Shown: one piece after another, positions 21,401-33,600 of the stretch
How positions within the stretch are numbered: the stretch's first letter is position 1
How the letters are laid out: each line of letters starts with the position of its first letter
NCBI GenBank assembly: GCA_947462335.1
Contig: OX381713.1
Coordinates: 22,312,381-22,376,380 of the forward strand
Source of the DNA: Harmothoe impar
Taxonomy: Eukaryota; Annelida; Polychaeta; Phyllodocida; Polynoidae
DNA length: 64,000 nucleotides
Direction of reading: 5' to 3'
Notes under the pieces: generated by a model
What the model saw: only the letters and a program-made list of their open reading frames with translations
Database searches by the model: none
Told to the model about the DNA's origin: nothing
Program-made: the position numbers and the translations under genes

Positions 21401-23836
21401 TAAGCAATTAGAACGTATTATGTTCCAGGTGCAAGATTAATAATCGCCATCCTTGCAAACTCTCCACCGTTAGCAACCGACAAACAGACAACATTTTTTG
21501 CAGCTTTTAAAGTTGTCAAAGATATGTACGATGATGGAATTATCAACCAGGTACACTCAGTTATTCAACATGATTATTTTGATAGTATTCAGGGGTAGAC
21601 ACTAACACTGGCCCGCGAGCCAATGGCCCGTAGTTTTGGGTCCCGGCCCGCAGGTTTCTGAAGAATTACCTACCTATGGGCCCGGGTGGCCCACAGAGGT
21701 GCATGGGGGGGGGGGGGGGGGAGTTTGAGGAGAATATGTCTTTATCAATATAGTCATGTTATATGTCTTTGTAAAGAGAAGATCACGTTGATCAAGAAAA
21801 GTAAAATATATATTCTGGGCCCACAGTTTTAGGTGCGGGCCCGTAGGTTTCTGAGGCTATGGGCCCATGGCTGAAAAGGTTTCTCTTGGTATTGGTTGGT
21901 AGCAAAGCAATCACCTTCAATTCAAAAATGCATGTTGATCATTAGTTGATATGTTGGTTTGCCTTGGGTTATTTTATGTTTAAGTTGCGTGTCTGTATTT
22001 CATGAGGCCAGTCAATAGACTAAAATGAGCGATCCTTTGTATTTTTTTCTTTTTACCTTCTTTCGATTCAAATCAAGTTATTACAGGGAAAAGAGCCTAA
22101 ATCAGCTGAAATAGCTTCTTTATATGCCGTTCAAATGCGAACAAACCGCTGTGAAATATGACCATGGGTTACTTCACAAGGGGATTGAAATACAGTGTTC
22201 ATTGTTTAAACCAATGTAAATGTGGGCGGCCATAGCTTGGTCTGGTATTGGTGATATAAGCACTGATAACATCTATCACAATTATTGCCAGTTGTTCGAT
22301 AATGCACCCAAAGAATTCAGCAGTATGGACCAGGGAATTATTTCATTGGTCTTAAATGTTTTCCACTAGGGTTCACTGGTACCCACATGACAGCTGTTAT
22401 CAGTGCATATCTAGACAGTGCCAGATTAAAGAAGGGTTAGGAGCTAATTTGGGGTCGATTTTAATTTTTCATTTAAAGAACATATTAGTGTTCATAATGT
22501 CCATAAAAATATGTGTGTAGCTTATAAAATCAGTCATACACTTACTCCCGACCTGATTTTCGTCATATTTAATGCATTTGTAATAATCAGAATGATTTAA
22601 AAGCTGCACACATATTCATATGGACATTATGAACACAATTCTTTAAATGAAAAATAAAAATCGACCCCAAATTAGCTCCTAACCCATCTTTAAGTAACAA
22701 TAAGCCTGACCATGTATGGAATTTAACATAATCTCATGTAGGTTAGAGTCAGTGTAGAACTGCTACATTATAGAGAGTACAGTCTAATATTACAGGACAT
22801 AAGCTTCAGATTATGGGAGATGTCCAGAAACTGGGCGGAAACGATCAAATTAGGCTTTTATTTTGTTGCCACGATACAGTTGCAAAGCACCAGTGAGTAA
22901 CTTGCCAGTGCTGCATTTATGCACCATGCTGACCCAAAGGTGTTAATACACACATGAAGCATTGGCACTGTAATATTAATTAATAATAAGGCTGCCGAGT
23001 AACTCACTAAGTGATTAATCATATGGCCTAATCATAATGAGAAATGAACATGAATGTTTGAGGCACCATGTTGTCTATAGTGGTATAAACCGAATATTAA
23101 ATATCTAATGTACTACATGATTTCTATCAAACCAATCCATATTTAGTACTATTGATTTTATGCATCTAAATTCTCAGGAGGAATATGAGTTTGCCCAAGT
23201 GTATGCTTGTATCTTGAGGACTGAAGCTGACATTAGAGCACCATTTCAAGATCCAGGATCAGGGCTGAATCAAAGCCTTCATCTGGTTGACATAAAGACG
23301 TATGACATACCATGTCCATTCACCAAAAAGTGGATGCAGGCTGGTGGAAGGGAAAGTAAGAAACAAGGCATACAATTATATCAATACATGTATGAAGAGA
23401 AGTAGTCTTTTGCATGCATATACTGCAAACATGATGCATGACTTCTGAGTAAAGTGTTTAGACATAATAAATTAAAGGTCCACCGAAAGTCATTGCGTAT
23501 TTGGATGGTCATTGTCTAATTAAATATTCATATGTAAGTAGTGTGCTGATTAATGAATATACAATGTATCTGTATCCGAAAAAATACCCAATTCTGAATT
23601 TAAATATTTTCCCTTAAGATTCAGCAGCGACTGAAGAGTATGTCTCTGACCACATGAACTTAATGAAGTCTGCCAGCAACTCCCTGTGGAAGATCCTTGA
23701 AGAAACGAGAAGCAGAGAGGTTCATCTTACACTCCTGGACACTTTCTACAAGAGGGTGGAAGAGACACTTAGGGGAAACCTAGAAGGGTACCATCTTGGC
23801 ATGTCTGTGTCTGTTGTTGACATAATAAAACACTGA
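18473..23836 (+). CDS. SABATH-type carboxyl methyltransferase, copy B (8 exons)
   Basis: Paralogue of the gene at 5317-9471. Exons 18473-18593, 18832-18930, 20432-20512, 20627-20768, 21071-21183, 21429-21550, 23178-23355, 23619-23836; every exon has exactly the same length as in copy A, so the protein is again 357 residues. The SAM loop, the FNDL segment, GSFYTQVVP and AQDWIDFL are all kept. Differences are scattered substitutions, for example after MAEVG in exon 1 and in the GW(K/E)E(G/V)S stretch before GSFY. Intron 6 is lengthened by transposons. AATAAA is at 24090-24095. Both copies look functional, which suggests retained tandem duplicates; whether substrates differ is unknown. Confidence 0.85.
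19170..19325. repeat. CATCCACCCCCT minisatellite in intron 2, copy B
   Basis: Counterpart of the array at 5880-6065. It includes a run of about ten C near 19188. Downstream, block B keeps about 490 bp (from about 19380 to 19855) that block A has lost between GAGTAGATGG and TCTACCTAGAG (about 6104). Confidence 0.7.
21590..21890. mobile_element. GGCCCG-rich insertion in intron 6, block B only
   Basis: Absent from block A. Rich in GGCCCG/CGGGCC words, with ACACTGGCCCGCG near the left and GGGCCCATGGCTG near the right, and a run of G (about 21706-21721). No coding capacity. A decayed MITE or SINE is likely; boundaries are approximate. Confidence 0.5.
22250..22375. repeat. Dispersed repeat (related to 45395-45480)
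   Basis: ATAATGCACCCAAAGAATTCAGCAGT followed by CCAGGGAATTATTT matches 45430-45480 (ATAATGCACCCTGAGAATTCCGCAGT, CCAGGGAATTATTT). Class unknown. Confidence 0.55.
22430..22689. mobile_element. TTAA-target fold-back MITE (260 bp)
   Basis: Flanked by TTAA at 22426-22429 and 22690-22693. The arms AGAAGGGTTAGGAGCTAATT and AATTAGCTCCTAACCCATCT continue inward past GGGGTCGATTTT to GTCCATA, leaving a small loop, so most of the element is palindromic. The terminal AGATGG resembles the other TTAA family (10675-11085), suggesting a shared transposase. A decayed copy is at 46487-46715. Confidence 0.85.
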
Positions 23837-24654
23837 TGGTGTTCAAAGGTTCTGTCGGAGCCAAAGCTTGTATACCTCTATGATTGTTCATAAAGGTAAT
23901 TTACAGGATTTAGCTGGATTCTGAAACCCCTACAGTCTGACAGTTTCTACTTTTTGGAACTAGGAGGAACATGTATATATTGGACTGATCAGCCAATGTC
24001 CGAGGACTGTGACAATATTGTTTATAGGTCCGTTGGCATTACATCTGCTATCATAACATTTACTATGTCATTTATGGAAAAAGAAATCAAATAAAATGTT
24101 TTCTTTTTATGCATCAGACATCTTGACACATCATACACACATGATCTGAAAAGTAATTGTGCAATATGTTTATCTGGTATTATGTACCACAGACTATCCC
24201 TCCGATGACACCCATTTAATATGATATATTAAATAACTGTTGACAAATAAACATAAACTCTACATATGTATTTTATTTATCAGACCCTGCAGCCATCAAA
24301 TTGAAATTGAAATTGAGGTAGCTTTCGAATGACCAGAAACACAGTCACAGTGTGGGCTGTGTATGCTCTACGTAAACTGTACCATATCATATTACAATTG
24401 GAATGAAATATTGTGGCATATCCTCGTTAGCACCTATACACATGTATCTACCATAATGCACGACACATATGCCATACCCTTAAAACAAATACTATATCCT
24501 TACTGATTATCAATCTACTTCAAAGGGAAGGAGCTCTGCCCCACACAACATATTATTCACAATCTGATGAGAGGGATTTTAACAATGTGAAAATCTTGGG
24601 ATATCCTTTGTTTAAAGATATCCAAATAGTTATATGCTTTTTTTGGTAAAGGTT

Positions 24655-24742
24655 CAGTGTCTGGATATCCTGCTCCTTCTCCTGTCCCTCTTTATCTGGC
24701 CCCCTCCCTCAGTCGTGTACACCATGTCAGGCACGTCTGTGA
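24655..24742 (-). pseudogene. Fossil SLC5 exon (exon 14-like), block B
   Basis: Counterpart of 10560-10650. It has the same minus-strand TGACATGGTGTACACGACT opening and the same broken reading frame, so the exon was already dead before the duplication. Confidence 0.55.
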
Positions 24743-25079
24743 TAGCTTCCAACAAACATCTTAAAGAATCGTTATCTTAACACAAAATAGTCTTAAGAGT
24801 AGGCCTACCTACCAAATGAAGATGGCGCTGTTGCATTAAAATTCGCCGCCATTAGGAGATAACGCTCTGGCGTGTTTATCTCTAAATATGTTATCCCTTG
24901 GTATGCCATTGCTCTTAAATATTATAGGTCACCAGGTATCCACTACTGGTGTGTTGATATGACAATAATTATATTGGTTATTTTGTAGATAAAAGTTAGA
25001 TTTAATATAAAACGGCATGGTTTGTCCCTTAAAATGTTTTGAACAATGTCTTTAATATTTTGAACAATGTCTTAAACAA

Positions 25080-25830
25080 TTAGCCTACCTACTCTCTATA
25101 CCTCGATTATAAAAAGGCATTTGACACGATATCCCTTGTAATTATGTTAAAAAAGTTGGCTGGTTTTGGTCTTAGTGAAAATACTTGCTCCTGGTGCAAA
25201 AGCTATCTGACGAACAGGACACAACGTACAGTCGCTAATAATGTGTTATCTAATGAAAATCCTATTGTATATGGAGTACCACAAGGTTCCGTGCTAGGTC
25301 CTGTGTTATTTTCAATTTACATTAACTCTTTGCCTTAATTACATGATTTCGATATTGTATTATATGCTGATGATAGTCATCTCTGTCACTTCTCCTGCTC
25401 AAATGCAAACAAGCTTAGATAAAATTGCCTCCTGGTGTAAAGACAACAGCCTAACTGTTAATGAGAAAAAAACAAAATGGATGGTTTATAACAATGTACA
25501 TAATGATAATCCTGTTTTTACTATGAATAATGTTACATTAGACAGATGTGAAACTTTTCAATACCTTGGAATCACTCTGGATCCCGGTTTATCCTTTGTG
25601 AGTCACAGGAAACAAGCAGTGTCTAATATAAGACACAAAGTTAATAAGCTCGGTAAAGTAAGAATCCATGTTGACAATGACACTGCATTGGCAATATATA
25701 AGGCTATGGTTGTTCCATCCTTTGATTATGGGGATTTTATTTGGGATCGAGGGAAAGTGGGTGAAAATAGAGAATTACAATTGTTCCTCTATTCTTTCCC
25801 TATTAAAAAGCTGATATCTATTACGGAATA
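25080..25830 (+). pseudogene. Non-LTR retrotransposon reverse transcriptase fragment
   Basis: Carries reverse transcriptase palm motifs: DYKKAFD near 25101, GVPQGSVLGPVLF (25276-25314), and YADDS near 25364 in the same frame after one stop (25336-25338). The continuation SLDKIASWCKDNSLTVNEKKT lies in another frame (25411-25480). So there is one nonsense change and one frameshift. The thumb-like TFQYLGITLD segment follows. No endonuclease or 3' tail is seen, consistent with truncation. It resembles jockey/CR1-type elements (inference). Confidence 0.8.
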
Positions 25831-26059
25831 GTGACGCATTGGATACATATGAAAGCAATGCCAAGAAATCACCTATATGCCACTTCTTTGCATGAAACTA
25901 TAAGAAGATGTCAAGCATGTCTCCACTGGAGTAAAAAGGCAGTGAGCGAGGGGCAAGCCTCCCTGGGTCAAGGTCCCGTGAGCCCTACCTCCTGTGTGGC
26001 TGGAGGCGTCCTACACGGGAGGGCGTGCTTTCCTAATAGACGGGCAAATTTAATGCGAC

Positions 26060-26175
26060 ACAGAACACATGAAGAGTTTCGTTGCAAAACGGAACAAATC
26101 TATTCTATGAGTTCTGAGATAACTGTACATTTCTGATATTGAGAAATTGGTGAACAGAGTCATTTATTGAATTAG
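26060..26175 (+). repeat. Dispersed repeat (copy of 15424-15545)
   Basis: Begins CACAGAACACATGAAGAG, contains GTTGCAAAACGGAACAAATC and ends near TGGTGAACAGAG. It follows the dead reverse transcriptase, but the 15424 copy has no such neighbour, so the association may be chance. Confidence 0.65.
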
Positions 26176-26179
26176 GAAT

Positions 26180-27640
26180 GATTAATGGGTTATAAATAAA
26201 ATACCTAGAAATAGATTTTTGAAATCCTTGATTTTCATTCTAAGAGAAAACCAATGATTTAATCAATTTTCCAAGTGTTTTTTTTTCTCGTTTTCTTAAT
26301 CCTTGCCTTTATGCAACAGAGTAATTGCTGTATGATATAGTATATATGCACTTGATGCGATAAACTTTTAGAAGAGACCTCAAATTTGCTTGGTAAGGTG
26401 TACATTGAAAATATTTGAACAGTCTCTAATATGGGATCTATAAACCAGAGAATATAAGAATATACACTGGTAACACTTTACAATCATATTAAAAACATGT
26501 CAATGGAAACAAATGTTTTGTGTTTTTATTCAATTTCATTTTACAAATATACATTGTGAATAGATGGATAACAGAGAATAAAAGCTCACAGATGGTTACA
26601 ACGTAAACTCAAATTGTTCTGATTCAAACCTATGCTGCAGAAACAAATATTGAGACATCCCCATGATGCTGCACTGTATGGTATAGTCTAAAGCTGCATT
26701 GGAGATAATGTACTCTTGTTGAGGAAAGTCCCAATTTGTAATTGGAAAAATTATTGATGTTATGAATTGTAGGGGTCGGGTCTACACCTTAATATATTAT
26801 ACAATGTTTAGTGCTGGTTGTTCATATATGTTAGGACATGGCAGGGATTCTACCTTGCATGTCCAAAATTGGCAATTTTATGGGTACATTGTACAGATTA
26901 GGGGAGAGGTCAGGACACCAGTCTAAGGGTCATGACTAGAATCCATGCACAGACTGCATGGTTAACTGACAATTCTTCCTAGTTGGTCAAAAATAAGAGT
27001 AGTATTTACAAAAGAAAAAAACTAAAGATGCATACAAAATCATTTTAGATTACCCTATATAAATTTATCTCGTGTAAAGGAACTTTACAACCGATTATAT
27101 ACTATCACAATTTTTGAGCAACCAAAAAAGGCATTTTAAAATGTTGTGTGAACCAAATAGCTTGGCATGGATTTGACGTCAGGACATCTGGCTTAGGAGG
27201 CCAGTGCCCTAACCACTACCCAAATCTGAACAGTCTCAGCTAATCAGCTGGTTGCTATAGTTAGCAGAGGAAAGAGCACTGGTACCAGACAAAATGGCGC
27301 TGTACAGTGATCATCTTTGCCAATGCAGAATATAAGAAGCGGATTGTGCACAGAATATTTGTCTGCACATCCGTGAGAGGTATACCCCACATACAGTGAT
27401 ACACATATTGCACCTTTAGAAAGTAACACTTTAATATACCATATTGAATATCTGCTGTAGTTGTACATGCATATATATAATGATACTCAATATATGCTTA
27501 CAATAGACATGTGTATGCTTTAACTTAAATATGAAATACACATTTTGTAGGCTCTAAATATCCCTCAATGAACAAATAGTCATTTTAGCCAACAATTATC
27601 TAGAAAACATTCTGCACATATCTAATACTACATATATCTT
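26180..27640. other. Gene-free interval 3' of the cotransporter
   Basis: No exons recognised on either strand. It contains a minus-strand tRNA-like segment (27172-27235) and, at 27431-27436, an ATTAAA on the minus strand that could serve as poly(A) signal for the cotransporter gene ending at 27651. Confidence 0.5.
27172..27235 (-). repeat. tRNA-like relic (Arg-like arm)
   Basis: On the minus strand GGTAGTGGTTAGGGCACTGG resembles a tRNA D-arm/A-box, followed by CTGGCCTCCTAAGCCAG, a perfect anticodon-type stem-loop with a CCT triplet. The B-box region GTCCTGACGTCAAATCC is degenerate. Likely SINE-derived. Confidence 0.45.
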
Positions 27641-27650
27641 ACAATACATT

Positions 27651-30600
27651 TCAGTGGTAATATCCTAATAAAAAGGCTATGACAATAAGTCCCAGACAAG
27701 CGTTCATGTTGACAAAGGTCCGCCATTTTGGTTGTTCATACAGGAGGCGCCGTCTGGTGGCCACTGAGTCCATCACCTCCACTTCCGCCTCCGGTATCCC
27801 ACACAGGAACTTCATCCAGCGTCTTAACAAAGTCTGCTGCGGGACTATATCCACTACTTCAACAGTCGCCATCTTGGATTTTGGATCTGGGGTAATATAA
27901 AGAAGGATAAACATTAACTTGTATCCCACACAGACATTTTATCAAGACCTAGTGTCTCATTGCCCTCAGCATGAACTCTTCCACCACAGCCGCCACCTTG
28001 AACTTGGATCTGAATGAATAGGAATCAATTACATATTTTCTGAAACACATTTGTGATATTCAGTTCATTGAGAAGCCTGCATTTTCTCACCTTGTTTCTC
28101 CTTATTAACAAGTCCCTCAGTCTCATAAATCCCCTTCTCATTATTGAGTGTCTGCATCTCCTTCTCCTGCCTCTCCTCATCTGGCTTCTCCTCCCCTCTT
28201 AGTCGTGTCCACCATGTCACCCCTTCAGTCTGAATAGAGTATAATAGAATATTTTGCCTCACTTTAAGGACAAACAAAGCTAGGGTTCCTTAATCTCTGG
28301 CTATCCATGTCATCGCTATATTCAACGTACATTTGTCCTTTAACGAGACACAAAGTGGCTCAAAGGAATAAAGTCAGATCCAATTTTACAGATAGAAGAA
28401 GTGAAAAAGAAACATCTTTACCCTTTCTTTTGGTAGAGGGGCCGTCAACAAACTCACAACAACGCAAACTGCAGCAGTAAGGAGAAGGTTGATCTGCCCA
28501 AAGTAGGAGTAGTGCAGTTTTGAGATGACCCCTGGGCGGTTGTCAGGCATCCCACATGGCGGTGGTGGGTATGTCATGTCCAGAACCAGGCGTGTCATGC
28601 CACATGCATGTCCCACCAGGATACCCCAGAATGCACCCTGTAAAATGTAGGGAAGATGGTTTTCTAAGTGTTATCTCTTCTTCACACATCTGACACTATT
28701 TTCATGATATGATTATTCAGATATTGCAAGTGTTATTTCTTACTGCCACACATAGATAAAGACATAAAGAGACTCATGAGCAAGTGTTATTTCTTACTGC
28801 CACACATAAATAAAGACATAAAGATATAGGCTCATCATGATGAAATCAATATTCTTCAAGGGTTGAACTCTACATATATCACCAGGCACAATTAAGGGAA
28901 ATATGTCCCAGCTCCCAATACTATTATCATGCATGTGTTGAATAGACATAAGGCCGCCATTCAACCATATGACTTTTGAAATATCAGTATTATCAACAAT
29001 GTCATGTTACAACAGGAGTAAAGTTTGGTTCTGAGTTTTTCATACACACCTGTTCATTCATACGTGTCCAGAAAATGGCGAGCAGGAAGAGCGCCCCGAT
29101 GGGTGTACCAAGGTAGCCCTGAACTGCCTGGATGTACACAAACAACTGTCCGCCAGCTGACGTCTGTAGTAGGGGCACCCACAGCACAGATACCACACAC
29201 AGCACAAGGATACACAACCTGTAACACACAATGTACAGACGTCTGTAGTAGGGGAACAAAGACCACACACAGCACAGAGACCACACACAGCACAAGGATA
29301 CACAACCTGTAACACACAATGTACAGACGTCTGTAGTAGGGGAACAAAGACCACACACAGCACAGAGACCACACACAGCACAAGGATACACAACCTGTAA
29401 CACACAATGTACAGACGTCTGTAGTAGGGGAACAAAGACCACACACAGCACAGAGACCACACACAGCACAAGGATACACAACCTGTAACACACAATGTAC
29501 AGATGTCTGTAGTAGGGGCACCCACAGCACAGAGACCACACACAGCACAAGGATACACAACCTGTAACACACAATGTACAGATGTCTGTAGTAGGGGCAC
29601 CCACAGCACAGAGACCACACACAGCACAAGGATACACAACCTGTAACACACAATGTACAGACGTCAGTAGTAGGGGCACCCACAGCACAGACACCACACA
29701 CAGTACAAAGATACACAGCCTGTAACACACAATGTACAGACGTCTTTAGTAGGGGCACCCACAGCACAGATACCACACACAGCACAAGGATACACAACCT
29801 GTAACACACAATGTACATACGTCAGTAGTAGGGGCACCCACAGCACAGAGACCACACACAGCACAAGGATACACAGCCTGTAACACACAATGTACAGATG
29901 TCTGTAGTAGGGGCAATCACAGCACAGATACCACACACAGCACAAGGATACACAGCCTGTAACACACAATTAAATGTCCAATTAAACGTCTGTAGTAGGG
30001 GGGTCCAATGACCCACAATAATGCACAATAATTAATCCACCTCCACTACACAGGTCTATGGTAAGCACTATACTGGCAATTATATACTAGAGCTATGTAC
30101 AAGACTACCATCAATCAAGACTACTACTTCTCATAATATTTCAGGACAGTGAAAAAGGAGGCAATTGTATACATATTTACCTGCCCACAATGAGCAGCTC
30201 TCGCTGGTTGGCGCGCGGCCTGAACCGCCTCCACAGGTCCATGGTAAACAGCGTGCTGGCACTGTTAAAGATGGAGGTCAGGGAACTCATGATGGCTGAC
30301 ATCATGGCCGCCAGCAGCAACCCCCGCAGACCTATAAGGGACAACACATCAGTACTAAACCCATAGTCCAAATTTGACTGAATTTATTTTTCTCAAGTAT
30401 GTCATACCTTCAAATATGGTTCTGTTTTGAAGTTCATGCACTAAGTCACAGATTACTGATCAATTTTCCTCTCATGGCATCTAGCAGTTGGATCATCACC
30501 TTGATTTCAAAAGTGCAGACTACCTACTTTAACAAAGGTCTGTCTCAATAATTCTGAATATTTAGCTAGAATTATTTACCTAGGTGTTACCCACAATATC

Positions 30601-33600
30601 CCAGTTCTAGTCAGGCTGCAGAGTAAAGAACCTCCAGTTCCCTTATTCTCAGATGAGGGTGTTAGTAGTCAGGGGCTCAGTCAGTAGAGTGTCCATAGAG
30701 TGTCCAACTGTTATTACCTGATTGAACTTCTGACACCGAACATGGTTGTACCCATAGCCTGACCGCTGGGATCTATACAGAACAACTGATAGAAACTGAT
30801 ATGGTGCTCACCTACAGGAAGCAGTGTCATGACCAGTTTGGGGTAGGCGATGTTGGTGCACCCCACTGGATTCCCACACACCTTCTCACACTGTACAGGG
30901 TCTGTGCACCCCACCTCATCTGTAAACACAAACACAGACTCAAGATAAGGTGTCTTTTATGTGCAGGTGAGGATAGAGCACCAATTTATTCTTTCGACGT
31001 ACCATAAACTCTCGCGTATAAGCCTAACGTATTGGCCGCACCCATATAAATCCTATAAGGTTCTGAAAATTGCTAATGTGGTACTGTAGTATACAAGTAC
31101 TTATAAAAACTCGTATATAATTATATAAGCCGCACCTTGACTTTGGACTAATCCTAAAAGCCGCACTGCATGGCGATCTGACTCACGTAATAGCCATGGC
31201 GTCCATGCCAGAATTTACAGTCAGCTGGTTTATAGGATTAGTTAGGATTAAAAGGATCTGAGTATGATTTTCATGTTGGCTTTATCATAGTTGGCCTAAT
31301 CATCAGAGAAAGCAGTATAATTCCATCATTATTCCGAATAATATTTTCCTGTCGCATGCATCCTATTGAAGAAGTGCTGAGAGCTGTGTCCAATTCCGAA
31401 AAAAAACACATAGCAAACAATGACAGGTCAAAGACCTCACCTTACCTGGGTAGAGAGCCCTGCTGATCATTCCAGGGAAGATCATCAGGAAGAGGGGGAG
31501 GAGCTTTAGGTACCCAGCAAGTATCGTGGCACCCTTAGCATGAGTTAAGTTCTTGGCCGCCAAGGTACGCTGTACTATAACCTACAACATGCACAATCAA
31601 CACGTTCAAAAAAGTATAATATACCTCAAAGAAGCCATGACGATTCAATACACCATGTACTTTTGTTGGTATGTTGCATGAATGCAGTACTTAATCAATG
31701 CTCTAACAATTTCTAAAAGGCATGATCAACCATGAGTGACTTGCCGAGTTATGTGTGAAAAGCTGACTGTTTGGAAAGTGTCTGTCCTTGAACATATTAG
31801 GCTCTAGCATCTAGTAACTCTTACCAGGGAGCAGAACTGATGCTTGTGTGATCGAATATGAGAAACGCTAGTATAAGGGGGCTTCCATAAAGTATGTGCG
31901 CACATTTTCTCCAGAAATTGACCCCCACTCCCTAAAGTTCTTGTACCCATTAGAATAAAGGGTTTATGTAAGATTTTCAGAAAATATACCCCCCTTCGTA
32001 CTTTATGGAAGCCCCCTCATTAACTCAATACTTCCTGACTTCACTCCCCTGCCCTAATTGAAATTGTCTTACCTGGTCAGCACACCAGTACCATAGACAT
32101 CCTAGTGTAGACTGGAGCAGCAGTCCCAACCATGGACTGTCAGACGTCACAGCATTGCGGAATATATGAAACGCGTCACTCGGAGGAGCTCCACATGTAC
32201 TGTTACTGACATCATCGAAGGTAGGGGTCCAAGTTGTTGAGACATTTATAGATGTGGGGACCCATGAGCTGTTGGTTTTTGTGCTGGAGCTCATGAAGTA
32301 CAAGCGTTGCAGATTCTCATAACCACCAACTTTATTAAGGCCTAAAAGTTAATGCGAACAATATGAATTCAACTATAATAACAGATGCACCATAGTCTTT
32401 AGAATGAAAAAAATAATTGCTTTTTTAATACATTGAGGGAAATTGCGGCAATTAGAAGTTTGTTATACATTATAGAGATGATAGTATTTAGGTAAGCTTA
32501 CTGATAATAGAGAGGATGACTGCCCCTGCAGTCATGATGACCGTCTGAGCGGTGTCTGTGTAGATCACTGCAGCAAGGCCACCTACAAATACAAAGAAGG
32601 ATAATATTACATTTAACATCTGTGTTGTGCTCTGGGAAAGCAAAATAAAAAAAATCTTAATCTGGTACTTGCTAGTGCTTGCTAATGAAGGGGCTCTAAC
32701 ATTTTGCAAATGAGTCTTTGTTTCCAGGAACTAGCCAAGGATCTTTATTTGAAAGTATTATAACAAATTACAGACTGTGTTAACCAAAGGCAATTCTGGG
32801 CTGAAATCAGTTTTATACCGTTGACATCCTGCACTTGACCAGTTTGGGACTAAAAATTCCATGCATTTTCAATCTTCCCAACAAAGGCGTACAACCTACT
32901 TAACCCTTTTGAGGTGGCATATAATAGTGCTTCAATGCACAATGACCTTTTGCTGGGGTGATGAAAGTCTCCAGCACCACCAAGTAATTCATTGGTTCTG
33001 CAACCATGTATCATACTGCATCCTACATACTGTCCTTGTAGCGTTGTTTTCCACAAAATGTAATGATTTTATATATGTGGCATACACTGGGAAAAGGGAC
33101 CTTGATGCACCCTGCACTAAGGGCCTTTTTCGCAGATCGTGTCACATATGCAATAATAACATCCGTATAAATGAAAGGTCAGAATATGAACAAGTTACCC
33201 GTAGATACACTGGGGTAGACTACCCATGAGATGACTAGCTGGTCTGTTGGTACCTTGAGTACACCGGACTACAGGTCCTATGGCAATAGGCCCTGAGGAT
33301 GATCAGATCGGCCCAATGTCCATAATAGCCCTGTGGAAGATCGGCTCAATGATTAATGGCACCCTGATTGAGACATACCAGTCTACTCATGGTAGCAACA
33401 GGCCAGCTAGTCATCTCATGGGCAGTCTACCCTATAGCCCTCCAATACCATCAATTCACCTTCTATGGTACCACATACATTTGACTGGTTACTGACCTAG
33501 TACGGTGTAGATGCAGGTAACAGTGAGCAGGATGACAATAGACAGGTACAGGTTCCACCCCATAGACAACTGGATGAAGAGTGCACCTGCGTAGATACTA

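Larger units (their letters stand above)
17430..24826 (+). repeat. Segmental duplication, block B
   Basis: Second copy of the 2732-11150 block, in the same orientation. It contains a complete second methyltransferase gene. Relative to A it carries its own insertions: a CCCGGG/GGCCCG-rich one (about 21590-21890) and a long one at about 21895-23030 that encloses a TTAA fold-back element (22430-22689). It retains the full CACTGC-ended element (17710-18323), of which A keeps only the left part. Introns stay alignable by eye, so the duplication is fairly young. Confidence 0.9.

Noticed and set aside
29002..29969. Long overlapping minus-strand ORFs of up to 254 codons with [14 protein letters not shown] repeats
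   Set aside because: They are by-products of a stop-free 3n+1 tandem repeat; only the exon at 29050-29218 fits the transporter.
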